NCBI GenBank assembly: GCA_031553805.1
Contig: JAVBLC010000001.1
Location: 124,001 to 188,000 of the forward strand
DNA length: 64,000 nucleotides
From: JAITVB01 sp031553805
GTDB taxonomy: Bacteria; Bacteroidota; Bacteroidia; Bacteroidales; Rikenellaceae
Direction: 5' to 3'
Shown here piece after piece: positions 49,080-58,073 of this stretch. The first letter of the stretch is position 1. Each line of letters begins with the position of its first letter. The notes under the pieces are model-generated. The model had not been told where the DNA came from, searched no databases, and saw only the letters and a list, made by a program, of their open reading frames with translations. The translations under genes and the position numbers were made by a program.

Positions 49080-49422
49080 GGCTTCGACTGCCGCTTTTTA
49101 TAAAAAGCAGCGCCAAAAATTTTTCTGGGATACTACGTATCCCTTGGCCTCCCTTGCTTAGTTTTAGTAAAGGTTTTTAGAAAGAGAGAGTCCTTTTTCC
49201 ATTAGCGGATCGAAATTACGATCGCTACGAAGGAAAAGGGACTCTCTCTTTCTAAAATCCTTTTATAAGGCCGAGTAAAGTAAGTCAAGGAAAGCGCAGC
49301 TTTAGCTTCGCTGAGCTCCACTTCGTCCGGTTCCAGTAAAGTTTTTAACTGCGTTGAGCTTGCCCGCCGCCATGCAGCGACCTAGGTTGCGGCGCTTTTT
49401 ATAAAAAGTACCAGTCAGAGCC
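49080..49422. repeat. Intergenic palindromic element, copy D (most complete)
   Basis: Has matching inverted ends: left GGCTTCGACTGCCG plus CTTTTTATAAAAAG (49080-49107), right CTTTTTATAAAAAG plus TACCAGTCAGAGCC (49395-49422). Inside is a hairpin of about 40 bp arms (49172-49212 with 49219-49260), built on AGAAAGAGAGAGTCC. The segment 49281-49408 reappears inverted at 53170-53297. Fills the gap between convergent polyprenyl synthase and hpf. Confidence 0.8.
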
Positions 49423-49443
49423 GGCTCGCTGCCGCTGTTTGGT

Positions 49444-49734
49444 TTATTTTTTTGATTTGTGTTTTTCGAGTTGTTTTTTGAGGGCGTCTACGCACTGGTC
49501 GACAGACTCTTCGAAGGTTTTGCATTGGCGTTCGGCGATCAGTTCTCCACCGGTAGCGTTAAGTTTTACGACAGCTACTTTGTTGCCCATTTCGACGTCT
49601 TTGTCGAGTTTGAAAATTACTTCGGCGCCGAGCAGATCGTCTGAAAAGCGTCCTAATTTTGCTACTTTTTCTTCTGTAAAAGCGACCAGTTTTTTGTCTG
49701 CGTCGAATTTGACAGTCTGAATCTTTACGTTCAT
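49444..49734 (-). CDS. hpf: Ribosome hibernation-promoting factor, short type
   Basis: Binds the 30S decoding region in stationary phase and protects idle ribosomes. 96 residues, one domain: MNVKIQTVKFDADKKLVAFT start, AEVIFKLDKDVEMGNKVAVV, and the late basic helix KKQLEKHKSKK. The short form lacks the dimerising C-terminal domain, so it would act alone or with another factor. It lies 11 bp after the XerC-like gene; co-transcription is likely. Confidence 0.92.
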   Translation of the reverse strand: MNVKIQTVKFDADKKLVAFTEEKVAKLGRFSDDLLGAEVIFKLDKDVEMGNKVAVVKLNATGGELIAERQCKTFEESVDQCVDALKKQLEKHKSKK

Positions 49735-49745
49735 AAAATATCCTC

Positions 49746-50642
49746 CTAATCGTTTTTGGCCCGGGGGTGGGCCTTTTGATAAACATCTTTCACCCGTTCA
49801 ATCGTGTTGTGGGTATAAATTTGCGTGGTCATCAGGTTGGCGTGTCCGAGCAATTCCTGGATGGTTTTGATCTCGGCCCCGTTGTTGAGCAGGTGGGTGG
49901 CAAACGTGTGCCTGAGTACGTGCGGGCTGCGTTTTCCCTGTAGCCCGAACGCCCCCAGTGTTTCGGTCACTACGCGGTAAACTAGGGTCCGGCTTACCTG
50001 CTCACCCTTGTCTGTTAAAAATAAATATTTTTTGTCGGCTTTGCAAATAATGTGTGCATTTCTAATCGAGAAATAATGTTCGATCTTGTGGGCTACGCCG
50101 GGCAGGATCGGGACGATACGTTGCTTGTCGCCCTTGCCCGTCACGATCAGTTCGCGTTTCGAGGGCGAATAGTCGTTGTCGGCTATACCGATCAACTCTG
50201 CAATACGGATGCCAGTCGCGTAAAAAAGGAGGACAATTAGTGCGTCGCGTTCGACTTCGAAGTCATCGGTCGATTCGAGGATCGCCTCGACGATGCGTTC
50301 CATCCGGCTTTGTTCGACGAAAACGGGCAGTCTCTTGCCTACCTTGAGCGAGGGAATGCCCTTGAACGGCATTTTCTCGGCCGTTCCTTCGCGCAGCAGG
50401 TATCGGAAGAAAGACTTCATCGACGAGATCTTGCGATTGATCGACTTGGGGTTGATCTTGGCTTCGCCGAGCGAGATGATCCACGCCTTAAGGTCACCGG
50501 CGACGATGGCCCGCGGGTCGAGATCGGCTTCGGCCACCCCGTAAAAAAGGACGAACTGACGGATATCGTCGCCATAGGCGCGTATCGTCAGTTCGGAATA
50601 TCCTTTCTCCGCACGGAGATATGTCAGAAACGCCTCAATCAT
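49746..50642 (-). CDS. Tyrosine recombinase, XerC/XerD type
   Basis: Resolves chromosome dimers at dif. 298 residues: N-terminal SAM-like domain (KGYSELTIRAYGDDIRQF), C-terminal catalytic domain with Arg in GIRIAEL, Lys in GKGDKQR, HxxR in HVLRHTF, His in GHANLMTTQ and the nucleophile Tyr in IYTHN. Not next to phage or integron genes, so this is a housekeeping copy. Whether XerC or XerD cannot be told. The promoter box is at 50693-50700 and hpf follows. Confidence 0.92.
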   Translation of the reverse strand: MIEAFLTYLRAEKGYSELTIRAYGDDIRQFVLFYGVAEADLDPRAIVAGDLKAWIISLGEAKINPKSINRKISSMKSFFRYLLREGTAEKMPFKGIPSLKVGKRLPVFVEQSRMERIVEAILESTDDFEVERDALIVLLFYATGIRIAELIGIADNDYSPSKRELIVTGKGDKQRIVPILPGVAHKIEHYFSIRNAHIICKADKKYLFLTDKGEQVSRTLVYRVVTETLGAFGLQGKRSPHVLRHTFATHLLNNGAEIKTIQELLGHANLMTTQIYTHNTIERVKDVYQKAHPRAKND

Positions 50643-50692
50643 CAGACCCTCCCGGGTGCCTTTCGGCGCTCGGAATCATTAACTTTGTTAAA

Positions 50693-50700
50693 CAAAGATA
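50693..50700 (-). promoter_or_regulatory. Promoter -7 box of recombinase-hpf
   Basis: CAAAGATA on the plus strand is TATCTTTG on the minus strand. It is one arm of a small palindrome whose other arm (TAACTTTG, 50680-50687) resembles a plus-strand box but has no plus gene downstream. Confidence 0.45.
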
Positions 50701-50766
50701 GTTAAAAATTCGTCAACCTGTTCCCGGTTTCGGAGGGGGATGAAGAGAGCGTTTTCTTGCAGCGGG

Positions 50767-50958
50767 CTATTCTTCCTCGCGGTGCATTTTCTCGACGTAA
50801 ACGGCGTGCTGCATATTGATGCGCTTGGTCACCGAGGGTTTCGAGAAATATTGGCGCGAGCGGAGTTCTTTGAGTACACCGGTGCGTTCGTATTTGCGTT
50901 TGAATTTTTTGAGGGCGCGTTCGATGTTTTCCCCCTCTTTTACGGGCATTACAATCAT
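50767..50958 (-). CDS. rpsU: 30S ribosomal protein S21
   Basis: 63 residues, very basic, with the family pattern VKEGENIERALKKFKRKYER. Bacteroidetes S21 helps hold the 16S 3' end and influences initiation. Single gene; the upstream gap to the HhH gene is about 106 bp, with a weak stem (GGCAC/GTGCC) near 51000. Small and easily missed, but the match is clear. Confidence 0.95.
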   Translation of the reverse strand: MIVMPVKEGENIERALKKFKRKYERTGVLKELRSRQYFSKPSVTKRINMQHAVYVEKMHREEE

Positions 50959-51064
50959 TTTCGTATTTTTTTACAGTTTTTGATTTGAGTTTGTTTGGCA
51001 CAGATAAGTGCCGGAGGCCCAGCGCGGGCCAGCAGAAAAGACCTTGAAAAGAGCACGGAGCAGA

Positions 51065-51997
51065 TCATTCGAACACTACATAGGGAGCCACTTTTCGCGC
51101 CTCGCCCGGTAGCAGTATATCGTTGTCTGTCAGATCTCCTATGCTTCTCCAGCCTCCTTTCGTTTGTCGCCCTTTCACGATACGGTCGGTCATCGACCGG
51201 GTGAAATAGGGGTGTTGGTTCAATTCGTTTTGGGTGGCAAAGTTAAGGTTTATTTTTTGAATTACAGCGGGATCGATGTAAAATTGTTCGGCGATGGCCG
51301 GGAAATTTTCTGCAGTGATCCCATAAACCTCTTTCAATTGTCCTGTTTCGAAAAACCCACCGAGGCGCGCGCGGTACGCGACAATGCGCGAGGCAAAGAT
51401 CGGTCCGATGCCGCGGACGGTGGTCAATGCGGCCGAATCGGCAGTATTGAGTTCGATGTAAACCGTCGGTTTCCCGGATGGAACTGGCTCGGTCGGCACA
51501 TCTCCCGTCGACCGGTTTGCGCCTGTTTTTTGTGAAAAATCGGCGGCAATGCGGATATACGGCGCCAGGCGGACATACATCGTGTCGCTCACCACAAAAC
51601 TTTTCGAAAAGTCTTCGGGACGGCGGAACACGGCGCCGGCATTCCGGTAATTGAGGATGGCCCGGGCTTGTTTCGCAGAAAAACCGAGGGCTGTGAAATC
51701 GGCTTCGGTGGCGGTATTGGGATCGAAGACAAACGGTTCGGCCAGGCGGGTTTCGGGGCGGGTATCGGAAGCGGTATACGGGGCGGCGGGACGTGACCGG
51801 CGGAGCGAATCGGCCGCCGCATCTGTTTGGGCCAGCGAACCGGCGGCGGGGATCTCGGGCCGTTGCTGCTTCAGAAAAGCCAGCAGCAGCGCAACTATCG
51901 CCACTGCCGCCAATAACCACGCGCCGCGTACCTCGCTCCGCGAAAAGCGGAACAGCCGGCCGAGGTTTTCCTCGAGGTATGCCACGAAACGCTTCAT
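51065..51997 (-). CDS. Helix-hairpin-helix protein, ComEA-like, membrane-anchored
   Basis: 310 residues: transmembrane helix (about 24-44, RGAWLLAAVAIVALLLAFL), variable linker, then three HhH-type units (FVFDPNTATEADFTALGFS, ELNTADSAALTTVRGIGPIF, NLNFATQNELNQHPYF). ComEA proteins bind DNA at the cell surface during uptake, but the multi-HhH Bacteroidetes form may serve other roles. No other competence gene is in the window. Follows the LuxE-like gene after 10 bp, so likely the same transcript. Confidence 0.85.
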   Translation of the reverse strand: MKRFVAYLEENLGRLFRFSRSEVRGAWLLAAVAIVALLLAFLKQQRPEIPAAGSLAQTDAAADSLRRSRPAAPYTASDTRPETRLAEPFVFDPNTATEADFTALGFSAKQARAILNYRNAGAVFRRPEDFSKSFVVSDTMYVRLAPYIRIAADFSQKTGANRSTGDVPTEPVPSGKPTVYIELNTADSAALTTVRGIGPIFASRIVAYRARLGGFFETGQLKEVYGITAENFPAIAEQFYIDPAVIQKINLNFATQNELNQHPYFTRSMTDRIVKGRQTKGGWRSIGDLTDNDILLPGEARKVAPYVVFE

Positions 51998-52007
51998 TTT
52001 CTTTGTC

Positions 52008-52985
52008 TTATCCGGCGATCATCAGGTTGCATCCGCGGATTTCGCTGCCTTCGATGCGCCCTTCGACCGTGAAGCTGCGGTCGGGTAGGGCAGTTCCCAA
52101 ATCTTGCGTCTGGATGAATGAGCAGGAATAGAGGTTGGCCAGGTCGGTGACGTTGATCCCGCCGCGTTCGCCCACAGCAAGCTGGCGGCCGGGGGCGTAA
52201 ATGTCACGGATGGAAACGTTCATCCAGGGCACCGGCCGGAAAATGCCGTTCCCCGTGGAATAGGCCTGTGAAAGGAGTTCGGTCATCCCGTACTCGGAAT
52301 GGATGGTTTCGACGCCGAAACTTTTCGTGAGGATGGCGTGCAACGCCTTTCGCGGCAGCTCTTCGCGGCGTCCTTTCATTCCGCCGGTTTCCATTACCGT
52401 CAGGTTTTCGTAATGAAACGTGTGTGTTTCGGCCAGTTCCCACAGGGCGTAGGTAACCCCCAACAGCATGATTTTTTCGCCGTTGGTCACCGATTTTTCC
52501 ATCGCCTCGAGGAGTGCCCGCTGGTCGTTCAGAAAAAAGCCGCCGCGGCCGCTCGCTTTCATCAGGCGGTCAGCCATATACACGAGCGACGAACCGCTGC
52601 GTTCGAGGTAGCTCGGCAGCAGTGAGAAGAGGGTTATTTCTTCGGGGGCGCCGTAGAAAAACTGAAACCCTTTTATAAATGACGCTTCGTAGAGGGTGAG
52701 GTCGGCGACCGGGTGGCGGCTCGGCGTTTGTCCCGTGGTGCCGCTGCTCGTAAAAACGGTTTGCGGGGGAGTCATCGCGGCGTAGACTTCGCGGCTCTTG
52801 AAAAATTCTATCGGCAGGTGGGGGATTTTTTCGAACGAATCGACTTCGGCGGGATCGATGCCCAGGTAACCGATATATTCTTTATACGGCTTACAATTTT
52901 CAGCCTGGAAACGGAAAATTTCGAGGGCCGTTTTTTCGAACGAGGGCCCGGTGTGGGGCTGAAAAATGTCGTTGGGGGTAATCAT
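52008..52985 (-). CDS. LuxE-like acyl-protein synthetase
   Basis: 325 residues of the ANL-related LuxE family, which activates a fatty acid with ATP and moves it to a Cys. Visible: TVFTSSGTTGQTPSRH (ATP loop) and HSEYGMTELLSQAYS (core motif), plus TQDLGTA near the C-terminus. No luxC, luxD or acyl carrier gene is nearby, so the acyl acceptor is unknown; bioluminescence is not implied. First gene before the HhH gene. The region upstream holds a structured repeat and a half palindromic element. Confidence 0.85.
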   Translation of the reverse strand: MITPNDIFQPHTGPSFEKTALEIFRFQAENCKPYKEYIGYLGIDPAEVDSFEKIPHLPIEFFKSREVYAAMTPPQTVFTSSGTTGQTPSRHPVADLTLYEASFIKGFQFFYGAPEEITLFSLLPSYLERSGSSLVYMADRLMKASGRGGFFLNDQRALLEAMEKSVTNGEKIMLLGVTYALWELAETHTFHYENLTVMETGGMKGRREELPRKALHAILTKSFGVETIHSEYGMTELLSQAYSTGNGIFRPVPWMNVSIRDIYAPGRQLAVGERGGINVTDLANLYSCSFIQTQDLGTALPDRSFTVEGRIEGSEIRGCNLMIAG

Positions 52986-53021
52986 TTCTTTGGAATCGGG
53001 CTGTTGAAAAGATTACTTGGG

Positions 53022-53050
53022 GCGCAGGGCTTTTTGCCCTGCGCGTTTTT
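53022..53050 (+). terminator. Strong hairpin with plus-strand T-run, no plus gene
   Basis: Stem GCGCAGGGC (53022-53030) with GCCCTGCGC (53036-53044) followed by G and TTTTT. The tail polarity fits plus-strand termination, but both neighbours are on the minus strand. Confidence 0.6.
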
Positions 53051-53140
53051 GTATGGGCCCTCGCACAAGAGATTTTTATGCATTGGAGGGTTTCGGTTTC
53101 TGAACCGGAGCGGGCATAAAAATCTCCGGGAGCGCGGCCA
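53046..53140. repeat. Second structured intergenic repeat, copy 2
   Basis: GTATGGGCCCTCGCACAAGA then GATTTTTATGCATTGGAGGG matches the copy at 5558-5600. Long pairing arms: GAGATTTTTATGC with GCATAAAAATCTC. Located in the gap between the LuxE-like gene and infB. Confidence 0.5.
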
Positions 53141-53157
53141 CCGCGCTTTTCCCTTTG

Positions 53158-53297
53158 AGGGGACTGCCGTTTTTTATAAAAAGCGCCGCAACCTAGGTCG
53201 CTGCATGGCGGCGGGCAAGCTCAACGCAGTTAAAAATTTTTCTGGAACAGGACGAAGTGGAGCTCAGCGAAGCTAAAGCTGCGCTTTCCTGGACTTA
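53158..53297. repeat. Half palindromic element at infB 3' end, copy E
   Basis: One end plus core only: GGACTGCCG and TTTTTTATAAAAAGCGCC, then AACCTAGGTCGCTGC, then GAAGTGGAGCTCAGCGAAGC, ending at the infB stop. 53170-53297 is the inverted match of 49281-49408 (about 128 bp, only a few mismatches by eye). No long hairpin. Confidence 0.8.
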
Positions 53298-56093
53298 TTT
53301 GCGTTTTACTTCAACTTCCTCGTATCCTTCTACGATGTCGCCGACTTTGATGTCGTTGAAGTTTTCAATATTGAGGCCGCACTCCATGCCCGTCGTCACC
53401 TCTTTCGCATCGTCCTTAAATCGCTTTAGCGAACCCAGCTTCCCGGTGTACACCACGATCCCGTCGCGGATGATCCGGATCTTCGTGTTGCGCGTGATCT
53501 TGCCCTCGCGCACGATACAGCCGGCAATCGTACCCACTTTCGTGATCTTGAAGGTTTCCAGCACTTCCACCGAGCAGACGATCTCTTCTTTCATCACCGG
53601 CGCCAACATCCCCTCGATCGCGTCCTTGATCTCGTTGATCGCGTCGTAGATGATCGAGTAAAGGCGGATTTCGATTTCCTCTTTCTCGGCCAGTTTACGC
53701 GCACTGGCCGACGGACGCACCTGGAACCCGATGATGATCGCGTTCGATGCCGCAGCCAGCAGCACGTCGCTCTCCGAGATCGGGCCCACGGCCTTGTGGA
53801 TCACGTTGACCTGCACTTCTTCTTTCGACAGCTTGATCAGCGAGTCGGTGAGCGCCTCGATCGAACCGTCGACGTCGGCCTTGATGATGATATTCAGTTC
53901 CTTGAAGTTGCCGATCGCGATGCGTCGGCCGATTTCGTCGAGCGTGATGTGACGCTGGGTCTTCAGGTCCTGCATACGTTGCAGCTGCTCGCGTTTGTTA
54001 GCGATTTCGCGGGCCTGCTTGTCGTCGGCTACCACGTTGAACGTGTCGCCCGCCTGCGGGGCCCCGTTGAGCCCCAGCACCTGTACCGGCGTCGAGGGCC
54101 CGGCTTCTTCCAGCCGCAGGCCGCGCTCGTTGAACATTGCTTTCACGCGGCCCGAGTAAGTCCCGGCCACCATCACGTCGCCCACACGGAGCGTACCGGC
54201 TTCGACCAGGATCGTCGCCACGTGGCCGCGTCCCTTGTCGAGGGTCGATTCGATGATCCCCCCCTGCGCTTTTTTATTCGGATTGGCTTTCAGGTCGAGG
54301 AATTCGGCTTCGAGCAGCACCTTTTCGAGCAGCTTGTCAACGTTGATCCCTTTCTTGGCCGAGATTTCCTGGCACTGGTACTTGCCACCCCAGTCTTCGA
54401 CCAGGTAGTTCATCGCGGCGAGTTCCTCGCGTATCTTGTCGGGGTTGGCCCCGTCCTTGTCCACTTTATTGATCGCAAAGACGATCGGTACGCCGGCGGC
54501 CGAGGCGTGGTTGATCGCTTCGACCGTCTGGGGCATCACGTTGTCGTCGGCAGCGATGATGATGATCGCCACGTCGGTGATCTTCGCCCCGCGGGCACGC
54601 ATCGCGGTAAACGCCTCGTGGCCCGGAGTGTCGAGGAACGTGATCCGGCGGCCGTCGTCGAGTTTCACGCTGTAAGCCCCGATGTGCTGGGTGATCCCCC
54701 CGGCTTCGCCTGCGATGACGTTCGCGTTGCGGATGTTGTCGAGCAGCGATGTTTTCCCGTGGTCGACGTGGCCCATCACGGTCACGATCGGCGGACGCGG
54801 CACCAGGTCCTCGGGTTTGTCCACGTCATCGGAAATGGCTTCCTGGATTTCGACCGAAACAAATTCGACCGTGAACCCGAACTCTTCGGCCACCACCACC
54901 AATGCCTCGGCGTCGAGGCGCTGGTTGATCGACACCATCAGCCCGAGGTTCATACAGGCCGTGATGACATCCGTCACCGGCACGTTCATCATCGAGGCCA
55001 ACTCGCTTACCGTAACGAATTCCGTTACACGCAGCACGCCGCGTTCGATCTCCTGGCGCTCCATCTCCTCCGTCATACGCGAGGCGACGGCGTCGCGTTT
55101 GTCGCGGCGGTATTTCGACGTTTTCGATTTCGACCCTTTTGATGTCAAACGGGCCAATGTATCTTTGATCTGTTTCTGTACGTCCTCTTCGCTTACCTCG
55201 CGCACCAGGGGTTTGGGGGTAAACTTGTTGTTTCCGCCCTTTTTCTTGTCCCCTCGCGGTCCGCCGCCAGCCCCCGGAGCGCCGCCCGGACGCGGGCCGC
55301 CGGTGCGTTGTCCCGGTTGGGGAGCGCCGACCGAGGCGGTACCGCCCGGTTGTTGCGACACGTCGATCTTGTTGTCCTTGACGATGCGTTTGCGTTTTTC
55401 GCGCTTGCCGCCGCCCGGGGAGGATTTCTTGCGTTCGAAGTTGCTCAGGTCGATCGTGCCGAGCACTTTCGGGGCGGTCAGTTTTTCGGTTTCGCCTGCA
55501 CGGAAGACCGGTTGGGCCTCCTGGGCCGCCGCCCGTTCGTCAAATGTTTTTTGCTGGGCCTCTTCGCTCGCCACCGGGGCAGCGGGAATGGCCGGAGCGG
55601 CGGGTGCCGCAGGCGCTACCGGGGCCGCTACGGGAGCCGGCTCGGGTTTCGGCGCCTCTTTCACGGGCGCAGGCGCGGGCGCGGGTTCCGGTTTCGGTGC
55701 AGGGGCGGGTTCGGGCTTCGGCGCAGGCTTGGGCTTGGGCGAAAGGTCGATCTTCCCCAGGATCGTCGGCCCCTTGAGCGAAGGCATATCGCTCGACATC
55801 GTGCCGCTCTTGATCACCAGTTCCTCTTCTTCGTCCTCGTCTTTCTCGCGGGCAGGTTTCGAACCGATCGAGATCGTTTCCTGTTTCAGGTTGATGCGCT
55901 GGCGAATATCCACTCCCTCAACGCCTTTTCCACCGAATTCCTTCTGGATCAAGTCCAGGGCCTGGGATTCGATGATCGTGCTCGGGGCATTTTCGATCTT
56001 GATGCCCTTCTTTTCCAAAAATTCCACGATGGTCGATTGCCCCACTTTGAATTCGCGGGCAATCCGGTTGAGTCTGAGTTTCTGTTCGCTCAT
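53295..56093 (-). CDS. infB: Translation initiation factor IF-2
   Basis: GTPase that places initiator tRNA on the ribosome. 932 residues: IF2-N region (RIAREFKVGQSTIVEFLEKK), then a low-complexity linker rich in Pro, Ala and Lys (repeats such as PAPKPEPAPAP), then the G domain with VMGHVDHGKTSLLD, DTPGHEAF and NKVD, and domains II-IV. The length is normal for Bacteroidetes. Third gene after rimP and nusA. Its stop codon lies within sequence that matches repeat copy D. Confidence 0.97.
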   Translation of the reverse strand: MSEQKLRLNRIAREFKVGQSTIVEFLEKKGIKIENAPSTIIESQALDLIQKEFGGKGVEGVDIRQRINLKQETISIGSKPAREKDEDEEEELVIKSGTMSSDMPSLKGPTILGKIDLSPKPKPAPKPEPAPAPKPEPAPAPAPVKEAPKPEPAPVAAPVAPAAPAAPAIPAAPVASEEAQQKTFDERAAAQEAQPVFRAGETEKLTAPKVLGTIDLSNFERKKSSPGGGKREKRKRIVKDNKIDVSQQPGGTASVGAPQPGQRTGGPRPGGAPGAGGGPRGDKKKGGNNKFTPKPLVREVSEEDVQKQIKDTLARLTSKGSKSKTSKYRRDKRDAVASRMTEEMERQEIERGVLRVTEFVTVSELASMMNVPVTDVITACMNLGLMVSINQRLDAEALVVVAEEFGFTVEFVSVEIQEAISDDVDKPEDLVPRPPIVTVMGHVDHGKTSLLDNIRNANVIAGEAGGITQHIGAYSVKLDDGRRITFLDTPGHEAFTAMRARGAKITDVAIIIIAADDNVMPQTVEAINHASAAGVPIVFAINKVDKDGANPDKIREELAAMNYLVEDWGGKYQCQEISAKKGINVDKLLEKVLLEAEFLDLKANPNKKAQGGIIESTLDKGRGHVATILVEAGTLRVGDVMVAGTYSGRVKAMFNERGLRLEEAGPSTPVQVLGLNGAPQAGDTFNVVADDKQAREIANKREQLQRMQDLKTQRHITLDEIGRRIAIGNFKELNIIIKADVDGSIEALTDSLIKLSKEEVQVNVIHKAVGPISESDVLLAAASNAIIIGFQVRPSASARKLAEKEEIEIRLYSIIYDAINEIKDAIEGMLAPVMKEEIVCSVEVLETFKITKVGTIAGCIVREGKITRNTKIRIIRDGIVVYTGKLGSLKRFKDDAKEVTTGMECGLNIENFNDIKVGDIVEGYEEVEVKRK

Positions 56094-56245
56094 AATATCT
56101 CCCTTTTCTGCTTGTTTTTATGTTCTGCACAAATCCGCCTGCACGTTGTTAGGCCCCGTTATTCCTGCCCTTCCCACACACATTGGGCGCATTCCGCACC
56201 CGTTGTATTGATTGCCAGATCGGAGGCGCCCTCCTCTCCGGCCCT

Positions 56246-57475
56246 TTATTCGAATTCCGACTTGAGGATGCCGACCACTTCGCGGATCGTTTCCTCTTCC
56301 AGATCGGTACGTTTCACCAGGTCTTCGATCGAGTGTTCGAGCACGCTCTTGGCCGTGTCGCAGCCGACGCTCTTGAACTGGTCGATGATCCACTGGTCGA
56401 TTTCGTCGCCGAATTCGTCGAGGTCGACGTCTTCTTCCTCCACTTCGCGGTACACGTCGATGTCGTAGCCGGTCAGCATACTCGCCAGGCGGATGTTCAG
56501 CCCGCCCTTGCCGATGGCCAGCGACACTTCGTTCGGTTTGAGGTAAACGCCGGCCGTCTTGTTCTCTTCGTTCAGCTCGATCGACGACACCTTGGCCGGG
56601 TTCAGCGCGCGCTGGATCAGCAGCTGGGTGTTGTTGGTCCAGTTGACCACGTCGATGTTTTCGTTTTTCAACTCCTTGACGATCGAGTAGATGCGCGAAC
56701 CTTTCATCCCGACGCAAGCGCCCACCGGGTCGATCCGGTCGTCGTAGGACTCGACGGCCACCTTGGCCCGTTCGCCGGGGATGCGGACGATCTTTTTGAT
56801 CGTGATCAGCCCGTCAAAAATCTCGGGAACCTCCAGTTCGAACAGGCGTTCGAGGAACTCGGGCGCCGTGCGCGAAAGGATGATCGCCGGGGTGTTGTTG
56901 CGCATTTCGACCTTGTAAACGATCGCGCGGATGCTGTCGCCCTTGCGGTAGAAATCGCTCGGGATCTGTTCCGATTTGGGCAGGATCAGTTCGTTGCCGT
57001 CGTCGTCCAGCACCAGCACCTCTTTTTTCCACACCTGGTACACTTCGCCGGTGATGATCTCGCCCACCATGTCCTTGTACTTGTTATACAGGTTGGCCTT
57101 TTCGAGGTCCATGATGCGCGAGGCCAGGTTCTGGCGCAACGACAACACGGCCCGGCGTCCGAACGACGCGAGCTTGATCTCGTCGGCTACCTCTTCGCCC
57201 ACTTCGTAGGTGGCGTCGAGTTTCTTCGCATCCGTGAGCGCAATCTCCTGGTTCGGGTTTTCAACGGCACCGTCTTCGACCACCAGGCGGTTACGCCAGA
57301 TTTCGAGGTCGCCCTTGTCGGGGTTGATGATGATGTCGAAGTTTTCGTCCGTTTCGTAGGTCTTGATCAACAGGTGGCGGAACACGTCTTCCAACACCCC
57401 CACCATCGTCGCTTTGTCGATGTTCTTCAGTTCCTTGAACTCTGCAAAGGTGCTTACCAAATTCAGGTTGTCCAT
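56246..57475 (-). CDS. nusA: Transcription elongation/termination factor NusA
   Basis: Binds RNA polymerase, stimulates pausing and intrinsic termination. 409 residues: N-terminal polymerase-binding domain (MDNLNLVSTFAEFKELKNID), S1 domain (GEIITGEVYQVWKKEVLVLD), and two KH domains (RIDPVGACVGMKGSRI; EVSLAIGKGGLNIRLAS). The C-terminal acidic repeats of E. coli are missing, which is common outside proteobacteria. It may control its own operon through the leader hairpin upstream of rimP. Confidence 0.96.
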   Translation of the reverse strand: MDNLNLVSTFAEFKELKNIDKATMVGVLEDVFRHLLIKTYETDENFDIIINPDKGDLEIWRNRLVVEDGAVENPNQEIALTDAKKLDATYEVGEEVADEIKLASFGRRAVLSLRQNLASRIMDLEKANLYNKYKDMVGEIITGEVYQVWKKEVLVLDDDGNELILPKSEQIPSDFYRKGDSIRAIVYKVEMRNNTPAIILSRTAPEFLERLFELEVPEIFDGLITIKKIVRIPGERAKVAVESYDDRIDPVGACVGMKGSRIYSIVKELKNENIDVVNWTNNTQLLIQRALNPAKVSSIELNEENKTAGVYLKPNEVSLAIGKGGLNIRLASMLTGYDIDVYREVEEEDVDLDEFGDEIDQWIIDQFKSVGCDTAKSVLEHSIEDLVKRTDLEEETIREVVGILKSEFE

Positions 57476-57533
57476 ATTGTTATCGTTCTTTTTGCCTTTT
57501 TCGAATTCCCCCGAGGGATTTTTCGTTATTTTG

Positions 57534-57998
57534 TCAGAATGTGATCTGTTGTTTGGTCGATTTTATTTCCGCCAGCGGAATCCGCTTGCTTACTTCCACC
57601 GTCTGCTTGCGCTTCTTGCCTTCGACCTCGACCCGGTCTTTATAGCCGATCGTGATCGACTCTTCGTCGGCATCGGTCAACGTCGCATAGCGTTTTTCTC
57701 CACTCTTGAGCACCACTTCTACCGGGCGGCCCAGCACCTTGCGGTACTGCCGCAGCAGTTTCAGCGGTTCGCTCAGCCCGGCCGACGCCACCGTCAACTC
57801 GAAATCCTCGACGTCGCGGTCAAACTCGGCCTCGATCGCGCGGCTCAACGCCACACAGGTGTCGATCGACACGTTCGTGTCGCTGTCGACCACCACCTCC
57901 ACGTCGTTCGACAGGCTGCATTTCACCTCGACCAGGAACATATCCGTTCCCGTCATGAAGCGCTCCACTATCGCCTTAACTTTCTCTGTATCGATCAT
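57534..57998 (-). CDS. rimP: Ribosome maturation factor RimP
   Basis: Needed for 30S assembly. 154 residues, with two domains: N-terminal alpha-beta part with LVEVKCSLSNDVEVVVDSDT and C-terminal SH3-like part (VLGRPVEVVLKSGEKRYATL). The frame is open to 58097 but that stretch includes the promoter and a terminator-like hairpin, so ATG 57998 is the real start. First gene of rimP-nusA-infB. Confidence 0.94.
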   Translation of the reverse strand: MIDTEKVKAIVERFMTGTDMFLVEVKCSLSNDVEVVVDSDTNVSIDTCVALSRAIEAEFDRDVEDFELTVASAGLSEPLKLLRQYRKVLGRPVEVVLKSGEKRYATLTDADEESITIGYKDRVEVEGKKRKQTVEVSKRIPLAEIKSTKQQITF

Positions 57999-58013
57999 AT
58001 AACCAGAAAAAAA

Positions 58014-58034
58014 CAGGGGATCAAAAATCCCCTG
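58014..58034 (-). terminator. Attenuator-like terminator in the rimP leader
   Basis: On the minus strand: CAGGGGAT, loop TTTTG, ATCCCCTG, then seven T, ending about 8 bases before the rimP ATG and about 40 bases after the -7 box. This is a complete intrinsic terminator inside the leader. An upstream arm (TCTCC with GGAGA) might compete. It could also stop read-through from the methyltransferase gene. Confidence 0.75.
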
Positions 58035-58073
58035 AACGTTGCTCGTATCATCTCCAACTCCGGAGAGGCGCAG

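Noticed and set aside
53796..57544. Long plus-strand frames opposite infB and nusA
   Set aside because: Antisense shadows of conserved genes in GC-rich sequence; no start signal or family match.
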